From Anaeramoeba flamelloides (lineage: Eukaryota; Metamonada; Anaeramoebidae): a stretch of 64,000 nucleotides of DNA. The notes below the pieces were generated by a model. That model was not told where the DNA came from and searched no databases. It saw only the letters and a program-made list of their open reading frames with translations. The position numbers were made by a program, and so were the translations under genes. How positions within the stretch are numbered: the stretch's first letter is position 1; each line of letters starts with the position of its first letter. Where the stretch lies: the NCBI GenBank assembly GCA_027625915.1, contig JANTQA010000063.1:558001-622000 (forward strand). The letters are read 5' to 3'. Positions 22,623 to 34,026 of this stretch are shown here, one piece after another.

Positions 22623-23728
22623 TCCAAAATAAATGCTTTTAATTTTTTTTTTATTGTTTTTGTTATTTTTTGCTTTGTTTAGGCTTGTGTATGTGTGATT
22701 CAAAATTAAAGAATAGAAATTGAATATTAATTATCACTCATTCCTTCTTATCATTTTTTGACCAAACCAATTACACGAATAAAAAAGTAATTGTCTCACA
22801 AACTCATTTGAAAAAAATTAAGATTACCAATCCAATTATTTGGTTGTAATCTCCACTTTTACACATTTCTTCAAATTAGTCATTTCTATTTGCTTTTCTA
22901 AATTCGTTTTATAAAAGCATGGGTATACAGTATGTAAAAATGTTCAATATGGGGATAACCATCAATAATAGCATTACACTAACAAAAAAAAATATATTAA
23001 TTAAAAAATTATCTTTGACTCAATCAGTCTGTTAATCATAATTTTTTTTTATTCTTTCATAAAATTCCCAAATAATTCGAAAAATAGTAAAAAAATCACT
23101 ACATCCCCAAATCCCTAATGATTTTGAAAAAATAATGTTTTATAAATATAAAATTCTATTTTTGAAATCTTCTGAAAAAGCTGATAGAAAAAATCAAGAA
23201 AAAAATTATTCAAAAAAAGTGAAATAACTATTTAGACTTTTTATTATTTTAGAAAATAAATTTTTGTTTTTTGAAATTTCAAAATATAAATTATTCTTAT
23301 TCATGAATGTATTTTTAAATCATTTTCTACCCTGATTATTTTTTTAATTGTAATTTGAAGATTTATAAAAAATATTATTGTAATGTGTTAATACTCTCAA
23401 AATAATTCAATTAATTATTTTTTTTTTTGTTGATCTAAATTAATATATCAAAAAAAAAGAAAAATCAAGAAAAAAAAATTCAATAAATGAATTTTTCCAA
23501 TTTTGGAATATTGGATGAATTGATAATCGATAAAAATCAGAAGATATAACTTTAATTTTTTCTCTAAATTTAATATTTATTTCCCATTTGGAAAAAAAAA
23601 AAATGAAAGGTGTTTTGTATTTGGGAACATTACGAGAACAAAAAGTAAAATTAATTAATTGAAGAAAAAACTTCATTCAAAGAATAATTCATATTATTAT
23701 TCCAATCGTATCAATAAATATACCCCAT
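22623..23728. other. Gene-free stretch
   Basis: 3' flank of the PPC gene followed by AT-rich sequence. The minus-strand frame 23440-23676 shows no motif. Nothing recognised. Confidence 0.5.
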
Positions 23729-24248
23729 TACAAAAATTTGGACACATCCAAAATCCAAAAATAGGCAAAAAAAAAAAAAAACCCAATTTGTTGTATTTTT
23801 CCAAACCAAATATAAAACAACATTTAAGTTACCCAGTATTGATGCTTTAATAAGTAATCAAATTAATCCAAACAAAAGAAAAAAATATAAAACACAAAAA
23901 TAAAAATAGGTATGTCCAAAAGAATGAAACGAGTGGAACAAAAAATGTATTGGTAAATTTGTTGAAATTTCATTAATAATTATTGATTGATCAAATGTTA
24001 AGATACCATCAACCAAATGTATGTTATATTTCTCTTTAACAAACTCAACACTAACCTTCTGTCAACCATTGAAAAAAAAAATTCAGATCTAACCAAACAG
24101 ATTACGTAACTACAAAAAAGGAAATGGAAACAAAACAAAAAAGACAAAAAATGAAATAGTTTGTAAAATCGAAATTCTTTCCAAATTGAAATTAAAGTGC
24201 AGTATTATTGTTCTTTCCACTGTTTAAACTGTGTCCATATTTTTGGAA
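23729..24248 (+). mobile_element. MITE of the TTGGACACA family, copy 1
   Basis: Left end TTACAAAAATTTGGACACAT at 23729, right end TGTGTCCATATTTTTGGAAT at 24231-24248, mirror images of each other. Length about 520 bp, no transposase. The same element lies inverted at 41462-41994 and as a worn copy at 5100-5545. Ends resemble Tc1/mariner-type termini; the target duplication is not clear. Confidence 0.75.
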
Positions 24249-24382
24249 TCTAGTTTATAATTGTTATTCTTCTTTATTGTAAAATTCAAAGAAGTTTTTT
24301 TGAAGATCTCAAAAATAGTCAATTCTTTAAATTCTGGTACTTAGTGTACCACTCTGAGAGGTAGAATCTAGGTTTTTATTAA

Positions 24383-24560
24383 GGAAATAATCTCTCTTAA
24401 ATTTTTAAACCTAAATTTAATAGAGAGAGAGATAATTTTTTGCCAATTACTTAGATTTGATCACCAATTTATTTTCAATATTGAAACTAAATTTCTAGAT
24501 AAGGAATCCTTATTTAGAAATTGGTCAAAAAAAAAAAAAAAAAAAATAGAGACTAGTCCC
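24383..24560. mobile_element. TTAA-flanked 178-bp MITE, copy 1
   Basis: TTAA at 24379-24382 and 24561-24564. Right end reads TAGAGACTAGTCCC, left end GGAAATAATCTCTC. Internal palindromes: TTTAAACCTAAATTTAAT, and TTTCTAGATAAGG / CCTTATTTAGAAA. The second copy, reversed, sits inside another MITE at 46008-46174. Confidence 0.7.
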
Positions 24561-24564
24561 TTAA

Positions 24565-25230
24565 TTTAAAAGAAATGAGAAAACTCAAATATTTTTTTCA
24601 ATTCTTTTAAATTAAAAAAAATTGAATGGCACTTTTCTTGAGTTTTTATACATTACTATTATACTCCAATTAAAAAAAAAATTTTTTTATTTCACATTCC
24701 AAAATAAATATCTGGTTTATAAGTTGAAGTAAAACCAAAGAACTCCAGAACATCGTTTAAATGATAGTTTTAGACAATAAATTTAACTTCCTGAGTTAAT
24801 TCTAAGAAAAAATTTTTAAACTGGTAATTTGATTGTAGCAGTAATAATTAATATTCATTTTGAATTGGAAATAAAAATTTTCATTTATTAATTAGAAAAT
24901 AACAGTATTCTAAAAACCTATTGATTTTCAGATCAAAATAGAAAACTAAAAAAAACATATGTACTCTATGACACTCTACGGTACTCCCATTGGGCATTTT
25001 TTTAATTTTACAAAATAAAAAGAAAATTTAAATAATTTTTTTTTTTATTTCTCACATTATAAAAAAGCTAATGGTGATTTTCCAGAATTCAAAAGAATAG
25101 ATAAAAATCAAAGATTTTAGTCAATTCTTTCAGATTCAAAAAAAAAATCAAGGTCATAAGAGGAAATTAATTCTCTCTTTTGAAAATTCAAAATAAAAAT
25201 AAATAAAAATAATTACCATAAATTTATTTC
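24565..25230 (+). repeat. Hairpin cassette, plus orientation
   Basis: In order: CTCTATGACACTCTACGGTA (24964-24983), a worn C hairpin to about 25060, TTTTCCAGAATTCAAAAGAA (25080-25099) starting hairpin A, then AGAGGAAATTAATTCTCTCT (25158-25177), the F hairpin, then an A-rich tail to 25230. The order D-C-A-F-A-rich agrees with the other copies. Confidence 0.6.
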
Positions 25231-25383
25231 AAAAAAAAAAGCATTTTAATTCTAATTATAAAAATAGCAGCAAATCCTGGAAAAATTCATAATAATATTA
25301 ATAATTGAAAAAAAAACACTTTTGAAAATATTGACAAAGATCAATTTATATTTTTCACTCGATCAAAAAATGGAGAAATTATA

Positions 25384-27381
25384 TTATAGAATCAAAGCCA
25401 TTATTGCTTCCATTTTGTCTCTATTATTTTTCCCAGGTACATTCTTCCAATTAGAATATTTAATTTCATTAATTTGGCAATCAATGTTAATTTTGATATT
25501 CAATTTATCATTATCTGTTATTACATCTAAGGTGAATTTCCGTCGCTCATTAAAGTTAGCAATGATTCTCCAATTGCCGTTTTTAATTCTTAACCTTTCG
25601 ATTAAATTGACATTTTGGTAATAGTCAAAGAGGCATTCAAAGGATCTGATCACTTCCTCAAGTTCCTTGCTCATTTCAAATACAATAAATTCCAAAATCC
25701 AACTAATTAAAATGCGTTGGATATCTTCAATTTTCTGTTTGCCGATAATGTCGACCGATAAATATTTTCTTTTCTCCAAATACTTAAATTCGAATTCTAA
25801 AAGCCCTTCTTCTTTTGAAGGTATGAAATGGAAAGAAAATTCGGGTATATTCCTAACTAGCTTTTCCAAAAAAATGCCAAACTTTTTACGACAATACAGT
25901 TTATTCCCCGCTATGATAACTGATTCTTTAATGTCCTTGAATTTTTTTCTTCTTGGGGTTTTAAAAACTGACTTATTCATTTCATCTTTTTCCTTTAAAA
26001 ATCTGCTATGATAATCTTCAAGTAAACAATTTAATATTGAATGATTGAAAGAATCAATGTCTTGTTCTATTTCATCTTCGAGGTCGAGTATTTTCTCTTC
26101 GGGGTGCTTTTTTTCTTCTTCTTCAAATTCTTCTTCATCCATTTCTTCAAATTCTCCAAACTCTTGAGATTCCTCGATTTCTTCTTTTTTTTCTTTTTCC
26201 TTTTCCTTTTCCTTTTCTTTTTCATTTTCATTTTCTTTTTCATTTTCTTTTTCATTCTCATTCTCATTTTCATTCTCAATTTCTATTTCAATTTCCTTTT
26301 CTTCAAGGTCTCCCCCTTCTTGTTCTTGCTCGGGCTCTTCCAATTCGTCATCTTCGTATTCGTCTTCAAGTTCCGATTCTTCTTCGATTTCTTCTTCCAA
26401 GTCAAGCAATAGCCTGAGTGACTTTTTCCTTTTCGCATGAACAAAGCTAAAGATCAAGCCAGATCCGCTTTGACAAAAGATTTTGTTACCCGTGACCTTT
26501 GAGACGCTGTAGGTGTCACTCAGCCCTTGCCTTTGCACCTGGCTATTTTTTGAGCGTTGGTAGGACTCATATAAATGGATGTACAGCAATTCACTATGTA
26601 GCTGGTATTGGAAAAGCAATAGGGCATAATTCCATTGGTGTTCGGATTTTCTTGGTGGGATGATGAGGCCCGTGATTAAATGGCCCTTGTCTTCAAATTC
26701 TGCACATTTGACAGAAATGCTTAGTGGCTTTTCAGGTGCCTGCAGTGCTATTTCGCCGCCTTTTTCGTTTTTCGAGATCCTGATTTTCTCATTGCCCATC
26801 AAATTGGAAGACCTTAGAACGGGGCGCACAAAGCATTCCGTATGGATGTGGATCTGCTCAGTTTTTTCAAAGGCCACCCAGAGCGTTGCCCATCTTTTCA
26901 CAAGCAACTCCAATTGCGCCAAATAGAGGTTTTGATCCGTGACAATTCGGTGGTGTGTTTCGGATCGGTTGCCAATACGCTCTCCGGTGTCCTTCAGCGC
27001 CCTTTTTTTTTCAATAAATCTTCTTGCGTTATCCTTGACAGCTTCGTTTTCAGGAATACTTTCTTTTTCAATGAGCAGCATCTCAAAATAATCCTCATCC
27101 AGGAGAATGTCGAGCGTGTCCTGTAATTTCTTCATTTCAATCAGTGAGTCATTAATACACTTGTGAATCAACGAGGAATTTGATAACGCTTGGTGAAGTA
27201 ATTTCTTTTCTTTTCGATCATTCGATAAATCTTCGCGATTGTTCGACCACCACTTTAAAAATAATTCATGGCTTGAGAGATCATCTTGGTAGACTTCTTC
27301 TCCATTTTCTTGATAAAATTCTATTTGTTTGCTAGAACTTGACTTGGGATCAAGCGACAAATAAAGTGGTTCTTTACTCAT
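25384..27381 (-). CDS. Probable Mediator subunit 17-like protein with charged insertion
   Basis: Intronless, 665 aa, ATG at 27381 (MSKEPLYLSLDP). Identification rests on the order of short matches to animal MED17. These are a helical block with KKLQDTLDILLDEDYFEML and KKRALKDTGERIG leading into ELLVKRWATLWVAF; HQWNYALLLFQYQLHSELLY; FNHSILNCLLEDYHSRFL; and a C-terminus SNWKNVPGKNNRDKMEAIMA that mirrors MED17's final tryptophan..lysine-methionine-glutamate block. Human MED17 is 651 aa. Residues about 325-445 are a lineage-specific insertion of acidic and lysine/glutamate repeats, coded by a TTTTC-rich strand. MED17 is a head-module scaffold that joins Mediator to RNA polymerase II. No single signature residue proves the call, so a profile search is needed to settle it. 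Confidence 0.62.
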   Translation of the reverse strand: MSKEPLYLSLDPKSSSSKQIEFYQENGEEVYQDDLSSHELFLKWWSNNREDLSNDRKEKKLLHQALSNSSLIHKCINDSLIEMKKLQDTLDILLDEDYFEMLLIEKESIPENEAVKDNARRFIEKKRALKDTGERIGNRSETHHRIVTDQNLYLAQLELLVKRWATLWVAFEKTEQIHIHTECFVRPVLRSSNLMGNEKIRISKNEKGGEIALQAPEKPLSISVKCAEFEDKGHLITGLIIPPRKSEHQWNYALLLFQYQLHSELLYIHLYESYQRSKNSQVQRQGLSDTYSVSKVTGNKIFCQSGSGLIFSFVHAKRKKSLRLLLDLEEEIEEESELEDEYEDDELEEPEQEQEGGDLEEKEIEIEIENENENENEKENEKENENEKEKEKEKEKEKKEEIEESQEFGEFEEMDEEEFEEEEKKHPEEKILDLEDEIEQDIDSFNHSILNCLLEDYHSRFLKEKDEMNKSVFKTPRRKKFKDIKESVIIAGNKLYCRKKFGIFLEKLVRNIPEFSFHFIPSKEEGLLEFEFKYLEKRKYLSVDIIGKQKIEDIQRILISWILEFIVFEMSKELEEVIRSFECLFDYYQNVNLIERLRIKNGNWRIIANFNERRKFTLDVITDNDKLNIKINIDCQINEIKYSNWKNVPGKNNRDKMEAIMALIL

Positions 27382-28084
27382 TTGCTTTTTTTAATATTTT
27401 GTTTAATTGAGGAATATTTTGGAGAAATATTAAAAAATGTTTTTTAAAAAAGTTCGAAGAAATGATTAAGGTTGTCTGAATGAAGAAGAAATGGTTTGAA
27501 GAACAGACTAAAAATTCAAACAGCTTTGAGTTGGGTAGTGATTTGTACTCTTATTAGAAATATTTCTATAGTTAGAGTGGTAATAAAAGTAGAAAAAGAG
27601 AAAAGATTTTTAATTTATTTATTAAATCTGGAGTAGTATTAATTCTTGAGGAATTAGTTACTAAAATAAATATAATAAATTAGAACTTATATAATAAGGT
27701 GGTTCTCTATTATAGAAAGTAATATGTAATTTCAAAAAATAATATTGATTTTTCCAAGTTAGATAAAATTAATAGATTAATTAACATTTCATCCTTAATA
27801 ATAAAATTTATTTACTATATAATCAACATTCCAGAAATTCAATTGTATGAAACCATTATATTTTCTTTTGTTCAAAGTACTAGAATTTTTTAAAAAATCT
27901 CTATTCTAGAGAAAATAAGTTCCACAAGGGATAAAAAATTCCAAATAAAAGGAAGAATAAATTTCAAAAAATTGAATTTTGAGGTTTTAGTTTAATAGAT
28001 AATAACCAGAAGTTTTGAAAAGGTTGTACTCTTCTAATAAAGTCTAAATTTTTTATAAAAATCCCCATTGGTAATTATTGATGT
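27382..28084. other. Upstream flank of the MED17-like gene
   Basis: Nothing recognised besides AT-rich sequence. It should contain the promoter of the leftward gene. Confidence 0.5.
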
Positions 28085-28300
28085 GTCTTTCAAGTGGCAT
28101 AGGGTACTGTAGAGTCCCTAGGTTTTCTTTTTTTATTTTTGAAATTAAAAGAAAAATCTTGAAATTTTCGTTTTATTTCTACAAATTAAAAAAAACCTAA
28201 GGACACTTTTCCAGAATACAAAAGAAAAGAGAAAAATCTATGATTTTATACTAATTCTTTTAAATATTAAAATAAAAAACTATGGACACTCCCAACTGGT
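28085..28300 (+). repeat. Hairpin cassette, partial
   Basis: GGCATAGGGTACTGTAGAGT at 28097-28116 (short CACTCTACGG-type unit), then TTTTTATTTTTGAAATTAAAAG paired with TTTCTACAAATTAAAAAAAAC (hairpin C, about 28128-28197), then CTTTTCCAGAATACAAAAGA (28208-28227) beginning hairpin A. The F end is not seen. Confidence 0.55.
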
Positions 28301-28467
28301 AGAATTCAATAACTCATTATAATTGCAATATAAATTTTGTTTTTAATTTTTTTAAATTGAAATTGTTTGTTAGTGTTGATTATAAGATTGAATTTTATTA
28401 ATTTGTAAAGTTAATGCAGAAACAAATTTTCTAATTTATTTTTGAATGTAAAATTTCTTTTTATTTA

Positions 28468-28662
28468 CAGTCAGTTCCACTTTCAAGGAACAAACTATTA
28501 ACCAAATATAAGGTACACAAAAAATCTCAAATTAAGGCCCGAAATTCAAATTATTGTAAAACAATTACTGTTAAAAGTAATTCAAAAAAATGTGCCTTAA
28601 TTTGAGATTAAGTGTAAATTAAATTTCGTTGAAAGTTTGTGTCTTCGTAGTGGAACTGACTG
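28468..28662. mobile_element. 195-bp Tc1/mariner-like MITE, copy 2
   Basis: TA at 28466-28467 and 28663-28664; ends CAGTCAGTTCCACTTTCAAG and TAGTGGAACTGACTG. It has the same length and the same internal inverted block (CTCAAATTAAGG / CCTTAATTTGAG) as 20183-20377. Confidence 0.85.
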
Positions 28663-28664
28663 TA

Positions 28665-29903
28665 CTGAAATTACCAAATGTTCAAATTTAAATTCTGTTA
28701 TATAAATAAGAACTGGGGTCTTTCTATTTATTTTATATATTTAGGTAATGAATGATTTTATCTAAGAATTTAAATTATTTAGGTGTTGTTAACTTATAAT
28801 TTATAATTTTTTATCGATATATTATTTGGTTTAATACAAAAGATATAAATAATATAAGAGTTAAGGACTACGAGATCATGTGAAAACGGTAAAATTATTG
28901 TTGATAAAAACAACTCATGAAAGAGTTTCATAATCTCAATTAAATTTATCACTGAGAATTAGTTATACAAAAAATGGTAAATTTTCAGAATTCCAACAAT
29001 TCTCATAATTTTTACCTTTTTAAATCCCAACCAAAATTTGATTTTACAATTTCTTAATTTCCATTTCGAATCTATAAACACAAAACAATTTTACACAAGC
29101 AGTTGGAAATAAGTTTTACAGTTATTTTTACAAGTTTGAAATGTTTTCAAATTTGAACTTGTAATTGAAAATCCCTTAATTCCATTTTTTTAAAATTTCC
29201 CTCTTAGAAGATCAATTTGTAAATTTTTTTGGGTTGTGTTTAAAACTTTTAAATTAATAATTTTGTTGTTCAAGATCTTCATAATGAAAATTCTTTTTGA
29301 GAAGTGAATGCAAAATAACACAATAACTCAATACCATCTAGGGTGATAACTTATTCCTTCAGGATTGTTCAAATTGAAAAAAAGTGTAAATTGATCATCT
29401 TTTCTTTTTTATTCCCCAATTGGCTAAAAAGAAAGAAATTGAAAATTAAGTCTCTTCATATTTTTCTGAACAAGGACTGTTTTTGAGAATTTTATAAACA
29501 CACTTCGGATACAAATTTGAAATGGGGGTTTTATTGAAGAAATAAAAAAAGAAAAGTGAAAACTCCAAAAAAATATGTTTTTGTTACAAGAGACTTTGTT
29601 ATTGTTGATCCCCCAATAACAGTTTAGTTTCAACAAGGAATTTAATACAATACCAAACAAACAATCGTTCTCATAAATACATTCTGTCACAGTGAAAGAA
29701 AAAGGGATCGAAAAGAAAAGGAAAAAAAAAATTCGGGTTTTATCATTGATTACGCAATTCTAGAACAAAAAAAAAATCACAATGTATCAAGAATGAAGTT
29801 GGAAGAAATCAGTTAAATTCCAAAACAAATTGTTAACGAGAGTCTGTTCTTGGGAACAATCTCATTTTTTTATTTTTGCTACAGACCACTGAATTTTACT
29901 TTG
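28665..29903. other. Gene-free flank upstream of the helicase gene
   Basis: No exon supported; the minus-strand frame 29424-29690 has no motif. The promoter of the helicase gene should lie near the right end. Confidence 0.5.
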
Positions 29904-32038
29904 ATGACAGATAAAAATTCAGAACTCAACAAATTTAGTGATGAATTAAAATGGAATACAATTGACACAAGTGAATTCTCATGGGGAGGAGTTACTGAGT
30001 CTGGTTTTTTAACTTTAGAAGTTCTTGATTCAAAAGAAATCAAAACAGTTGATCTTCTTAACCCTCGTAAACGAAAACAACAAGAAAATGAAGAAAACAA
30101 ACAATCACAATATCACGAAAAACTAATCAACCCATGGACAATTAAAAAAAAAACAGAAACAAAAACAAAAACAACAAAACAGAGAAAAAACCAAAAGGAA
30201 AAACAAAGGTGATCAAAAACAAAAAATCAAAAAAGTAAATATTAAAGCATGGGAATCTTTAGGTTTGAATCAACAAATCTTGGACAATTTGTCAAGCCTT
30301 GGCTTTAAGGCGCCTTTACCCATCCAAGCTAAATGTGTCCCACCTGCTATTAAATATCACTCGGACATTGCAGGAGCCGCCGAAACAGGCAGTTGTAAAA
30401 CCTTTGCATACTCCTTACCTATTATTCATCAAATAATCGAAAAGCTAACCAAGTACGGCCATTACAGGGATCTCAACGCATATAAGAAATGGAAAAGCAG
30501 CTCACCATTGCAGGCATTAATCTTGTGTCCAACAAGGGAATTGGCGGTTCAGGTGCAAAAGGAAATTGAAAAGATCTTAAAAAACACCTATTTGAGGGTC
30601 ATTTCTGTAATTGGAGGGATCAGCGTCCTCAAACAAGATCGCTTGATCGGCTATCGCCCAGATATTGTTGTGGCAACGCCAGGCCGTTATTGGGAAATGG
30701 TTCAAAACGGATCAAAGTATCTTTCAGATTTATCTGGTCTCTGCTTTTTTGTAGTTGACGAGGCAGATAGGATGGTCCAAGTTTCGAGATTTAAGGAAAT
30801 GAAATTAGTTGTTGATTTAATTAAGCAAAGCCAAAATGATAATCCAAATCGTAAAATATTTGGAGAGCGCCAAACTTTTGTTTTTTCTGCAAATTTGACT
30901 TTCCTTTCTGATAACAGTAAAAGACCAGAAAGGGGCAAGAAGAAATTGTTAGGGAAGAAAGCAAATGAAAAGAAAAATCAGACAATGAAGGGTAAAAAAA
31001 GGTCAAATTCTGTTTCGGACTCGATCTCTGGCTCGGATTCTGAACAAGAACCAAGGCTTGACGAAGAATCTGTGTCAGACTCTGAAAATAATTGGAAAAC
31101 TCGAAAGGGCGAAGGTAACCAAATCATTGATTATATTTCAAGCAGATTAAAATTTTTAAATAAACTTGAAGTCATCGATCTAACTAGAAAGCAGGTTCTG
31201 GTCGAAGGGCTTTCCGAATACAAATGTACTTGCTTAAATGCGGAAAAGGATTTAATGCTCTATTATTTTTTGGCATATCATCGGCCAGGCAGGACCCTAG
31301 TGTTTACAAACACGATCGATCAAATTCGAAGATTAGTCCCAATACTCCGAGAATTGAAATTAAATGTCTGGCCTCTTCATGCGTCCATGCAACAACGGCA
31401 TAAAAATTTGGAAAGATTTGAAAGCTTAAAGGATTCATTCCTAGTAACCACCGATATCTCTGCCCGTGTGTTGCATATTCCTAATGTGAGTTCTGTTGTG
31501 CATTTCCAATTCCCAAAGAATCCCGAAATTTATGTACATAGATGCGGAAGAACCGCAAGGGTGGGCACTACCGGTGTATCTCTTTCAATACTTGGCCCAT
31601 TTGACATCAAATTTTATAATAAAACTATTAATCGTTTAAATCAAAAGCAATTACAAAAATTTAAAAAAAACCCAGACTCCGAATTTCAAGAACACGAATT
31701 ACAAATTGTTGAACTCCCAATCGACAAAACAATCTATTCGCAGCTTCGTAAAAGAGTTAAATTGGCAAGAAAAATTACCAAAGTTGAGCATTCAGAAATC
31801 AAAAGAAATGTTTGATAGAGATTGGGAAAAAAGAACAGCGGCCGCTTTAGATATTATTTTATCCGACGAGGAAGACAGCGATGAAGATAGTATGACCGAT
31901 GAAGAAGAAATTGTACAAGAAAGAAAAAAATTCCAAGCTAACCGTGATCTTAGAAATTGGAAAAAAGACCTTGACTATTTACTTAATAGACCACTTTTAT
32001 TAAAATTTTCACAAAGAGAATTTGACAAATTATTATAA
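29904..32038 (+). CDS. MAK5/DDX24-like DEAD-box RNA helicase, two frame breaks and altered motifs
   Basis: Start ATG 29904. The N-terminal part has the MAK5/DDX24 signature FSDELKWNTIDTSEFSWGG..GFLTLEVLD, then a basic linker. Core order: Q motif AWESLGLNQQILDNLSSLGF..PLPIQ; motif I AAETGSCKT; PTRELAVQV; TPGRYWE; VDEADRM (DEAD intact); motif III FSANL; LVFTNTIDQIRRL; motif V TTDISARVLHIP; motif VI YVHRCGRTARVG. The family norm is GSGKT, SAT and ARGLDIP, so three ATPase/RNA motifs differ. The C-terminal tail (RDWEKRTAAALDI..acidic) is also family-typical. The frame changes twice: in a 10-A run at about 30142-30152, and at about 31805-31815, where GTT TGA T leads by a +1 step into DRDWEKR. MAK5/DDX24 works in nucleolar 60S subunit assembly. 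This could be an intact gene with assembly errors, a programmed shift, or a decaying paralogue. Confidence 0.88.
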
Positions 32039-32645
32039 ATTTTTAAATAAAATTTATCCTTTATCTTTGTTTTTTCATTTTTTTTTTGTTTGTTATTTTC
32101 TCAAGAAAAAATTACTTAAAATGAGAGTCTTTAAAAACTTTTATTTTTTTTTTTTTGTTTATGTGAAAATTTCTCAAAGCAAATTCCTCTTTTTTAAAAT
32201 GTTTCTCTCTTTATATTTTTTATGAAATCAATTATAATCTAGAAGTTTCACCTGGTGAACCCACTTATTTTTTCAAAAAATTATAATTTGAGATCTTGTT
32301 CTTTATTGTTTTTTAATTTTTTCGTTAATTTGTTTTAAGTGTAACTTTCTTAATAAACTCAAATCTCAAATAATATTAATTAATGAATCAAAACTCAATT
32401 TTTGAAAATAAAGTTCTATAGCCATCCAGTTTAAAAAATATAAAATCAAACATGTGTCAAATCAAATTTAATTGTCGAAATGAATTCAAGATTTATTTCT
32501 CAATTATTTTTTTTTTTACTTATTTTTTCATTCATTTGAAAACAAAAACCAAGCCCAAAAACAAATTTATTAATAGAATTAAAATAAAAGATTTTCAAAA
32601 ATTGTAACTTCTCTTAAATTAGAAATATGGTTTATATATATTTTT
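32039..32645. other. 3' flank of the helicase gene
   Basis: AT-rich; no exon or repeat recognised. Confidence 0.5.
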
Positions 32646-32648
32646 GTA

Positions 32649-33047
32649 CAGTCAATCCAAAGCTACCGTGAAATTTTATCAATATCAAATTTTGATGTTG
32701 ATATAAATTTTTAAAAAGTTGAATATGAGAATAATAAAGCTCATATTGAAATAAAAATTGCTAAATGAGCCAATATTCAAGAATTTTTTCAGATTTTAAA
32801 AAAATAAATTTTCAGAACCCAAAATGACTCTAAACATCAAAAAATCATTAAGAAACAACATAAAAGGTCCTCTAAAAAATGAATTTTATTTTTCGATCAC
32901 ATTAGAAGAATATTTTTCATCATCAACCCATTTATGAAAAAATATTTCCAATATAAACTATCTTATTTTTATATTCTTAGATTTAAAAATCTAAATCAAC
33001 ATCAATATTGATATTGAAAAAAATTCACGGTAGCCTTGGAACAGCGG
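32649..33047. mobile_element. Tc1/mariner-like MITE, related to 10923-11436
   Basis: TA at 32647-32648 and 33048-33049. Left end CAGTCAATCCAAAGCTACCG, right end CGGTAGCCTTGGAACAGCGG, i.e. inverted copies of CCGCTGTTCCAAGGCTACCG with changes. The inner CTACCGTG block is shared with the 10.9-kb element. Confidence 0.78.
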
Positions 33048-33049
33048 TA

Positions 33050-33650
33050 TTATCACAGGTATGGCGTATTTTTTAGTTTTATTGAATGGGTTTTACACAC
33101 ATGTGCGACGCTTAAAATTCTTATTTCTACGATATAAATATGAAATCTAAACACAAAAAAATTAGCTAAGTTGATCAAATTGGAATTGGTAAAAAAGTTA
33201 AACTATAACCACTTTTCTTTACCTACTATTATTTTTTTAAAAAAAAAATAATTCTTTTTCTCAGTTTCTAAAGAGTTTATTATTTTCAAGAATTTTAAAT
33301 GGAACCCCTACTTTCTATTGTTCTGGTGTTTTAAAAATAGAAAATCAAATTATTTCCATGGTTTTAAACACATAACTTCCCAATAAATGGTAAATTGCTA
33401 ATACCCATTGTTTTCATGGTTTTTAATGCAATTACTACCTATATATAATTGATTTTTTTTTTCGGTTGTTATTAAGTTTTTTCCTTTGTATTTTTTCACA
33501 TCCAAGAAACGAAAAATCTGATTTCAAAAGAATTTGAAGACTTTTTCAAATAAAAATAAAAAAAAGAAAACAATTAATCAAACAAAAAAAAATATAAAAA
33601 CGCGATTTTATAAGTCTTTCATGATTTTAAAATTAAAAATTGTAATAATT
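33050..33650. other. Gene-free stretch
   Basis: No exon or repeat recognised; AT-rich with a short open frame (33534 onward) that is low-complexity lysine/asparagine sequence. Confidence 0.5.
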
Positions 33651-33654
33651 ATAA

Positions 33655-33870
33655 TATTTATTTATATATATATCTATATATATATAAAGCATTTTCCAGT
33701 CAAAGGTGTCCAGTTTTAATTAGTAAATTAAATCTGTTAAAGGATTTGAATGGAAATTAGAAGAAAAAATTTTATTTCGATAATTCCAAAATTGAAATCA
33801 TTTTTTCACAGTCACTTTTCTTTTCTTGTAATATTTTAAAAACTATCAAAAAGCAAAATAATAAAAAATA
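33655..33870 (+). repeat. CAGTCAAAGG-end repeat family, short copy
   Basis: (AT)n-like run 33659-33686, then TTTTCCAGTCAAAGGTGTCC at 33691, AAATTAGAAGAAAAAATTTT and TTCCAAAATTGAAATCATTT. It matches the start of the copies at 12171 and 47530 and lies just beyond the 3' end of the CAP-domain gene. Confidence 0.65.
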
Positions 33871-34026
33871 AAATAAAAGAAATAGCACTTAATTTTTGTT
33901 GATTTTGGTTAAATAAAAAAAAAAAAGTTATTGCTTTATCAAACAAATAGATGAAGAACAAAATAATGAAATGCAAATCAAGAGATTATGAGAATCAGAA
34001 AAAAAAAAAGAATTTAAAAATTAAAA

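Noticed and set aside
26067-26412. Open frames opposite the MED17-like gene (phenylalanine-rich on plus, lysine/methionine-rich on minus)
   Set aside because: They are shadows of the KE-repeat coding region; no motif of their own.
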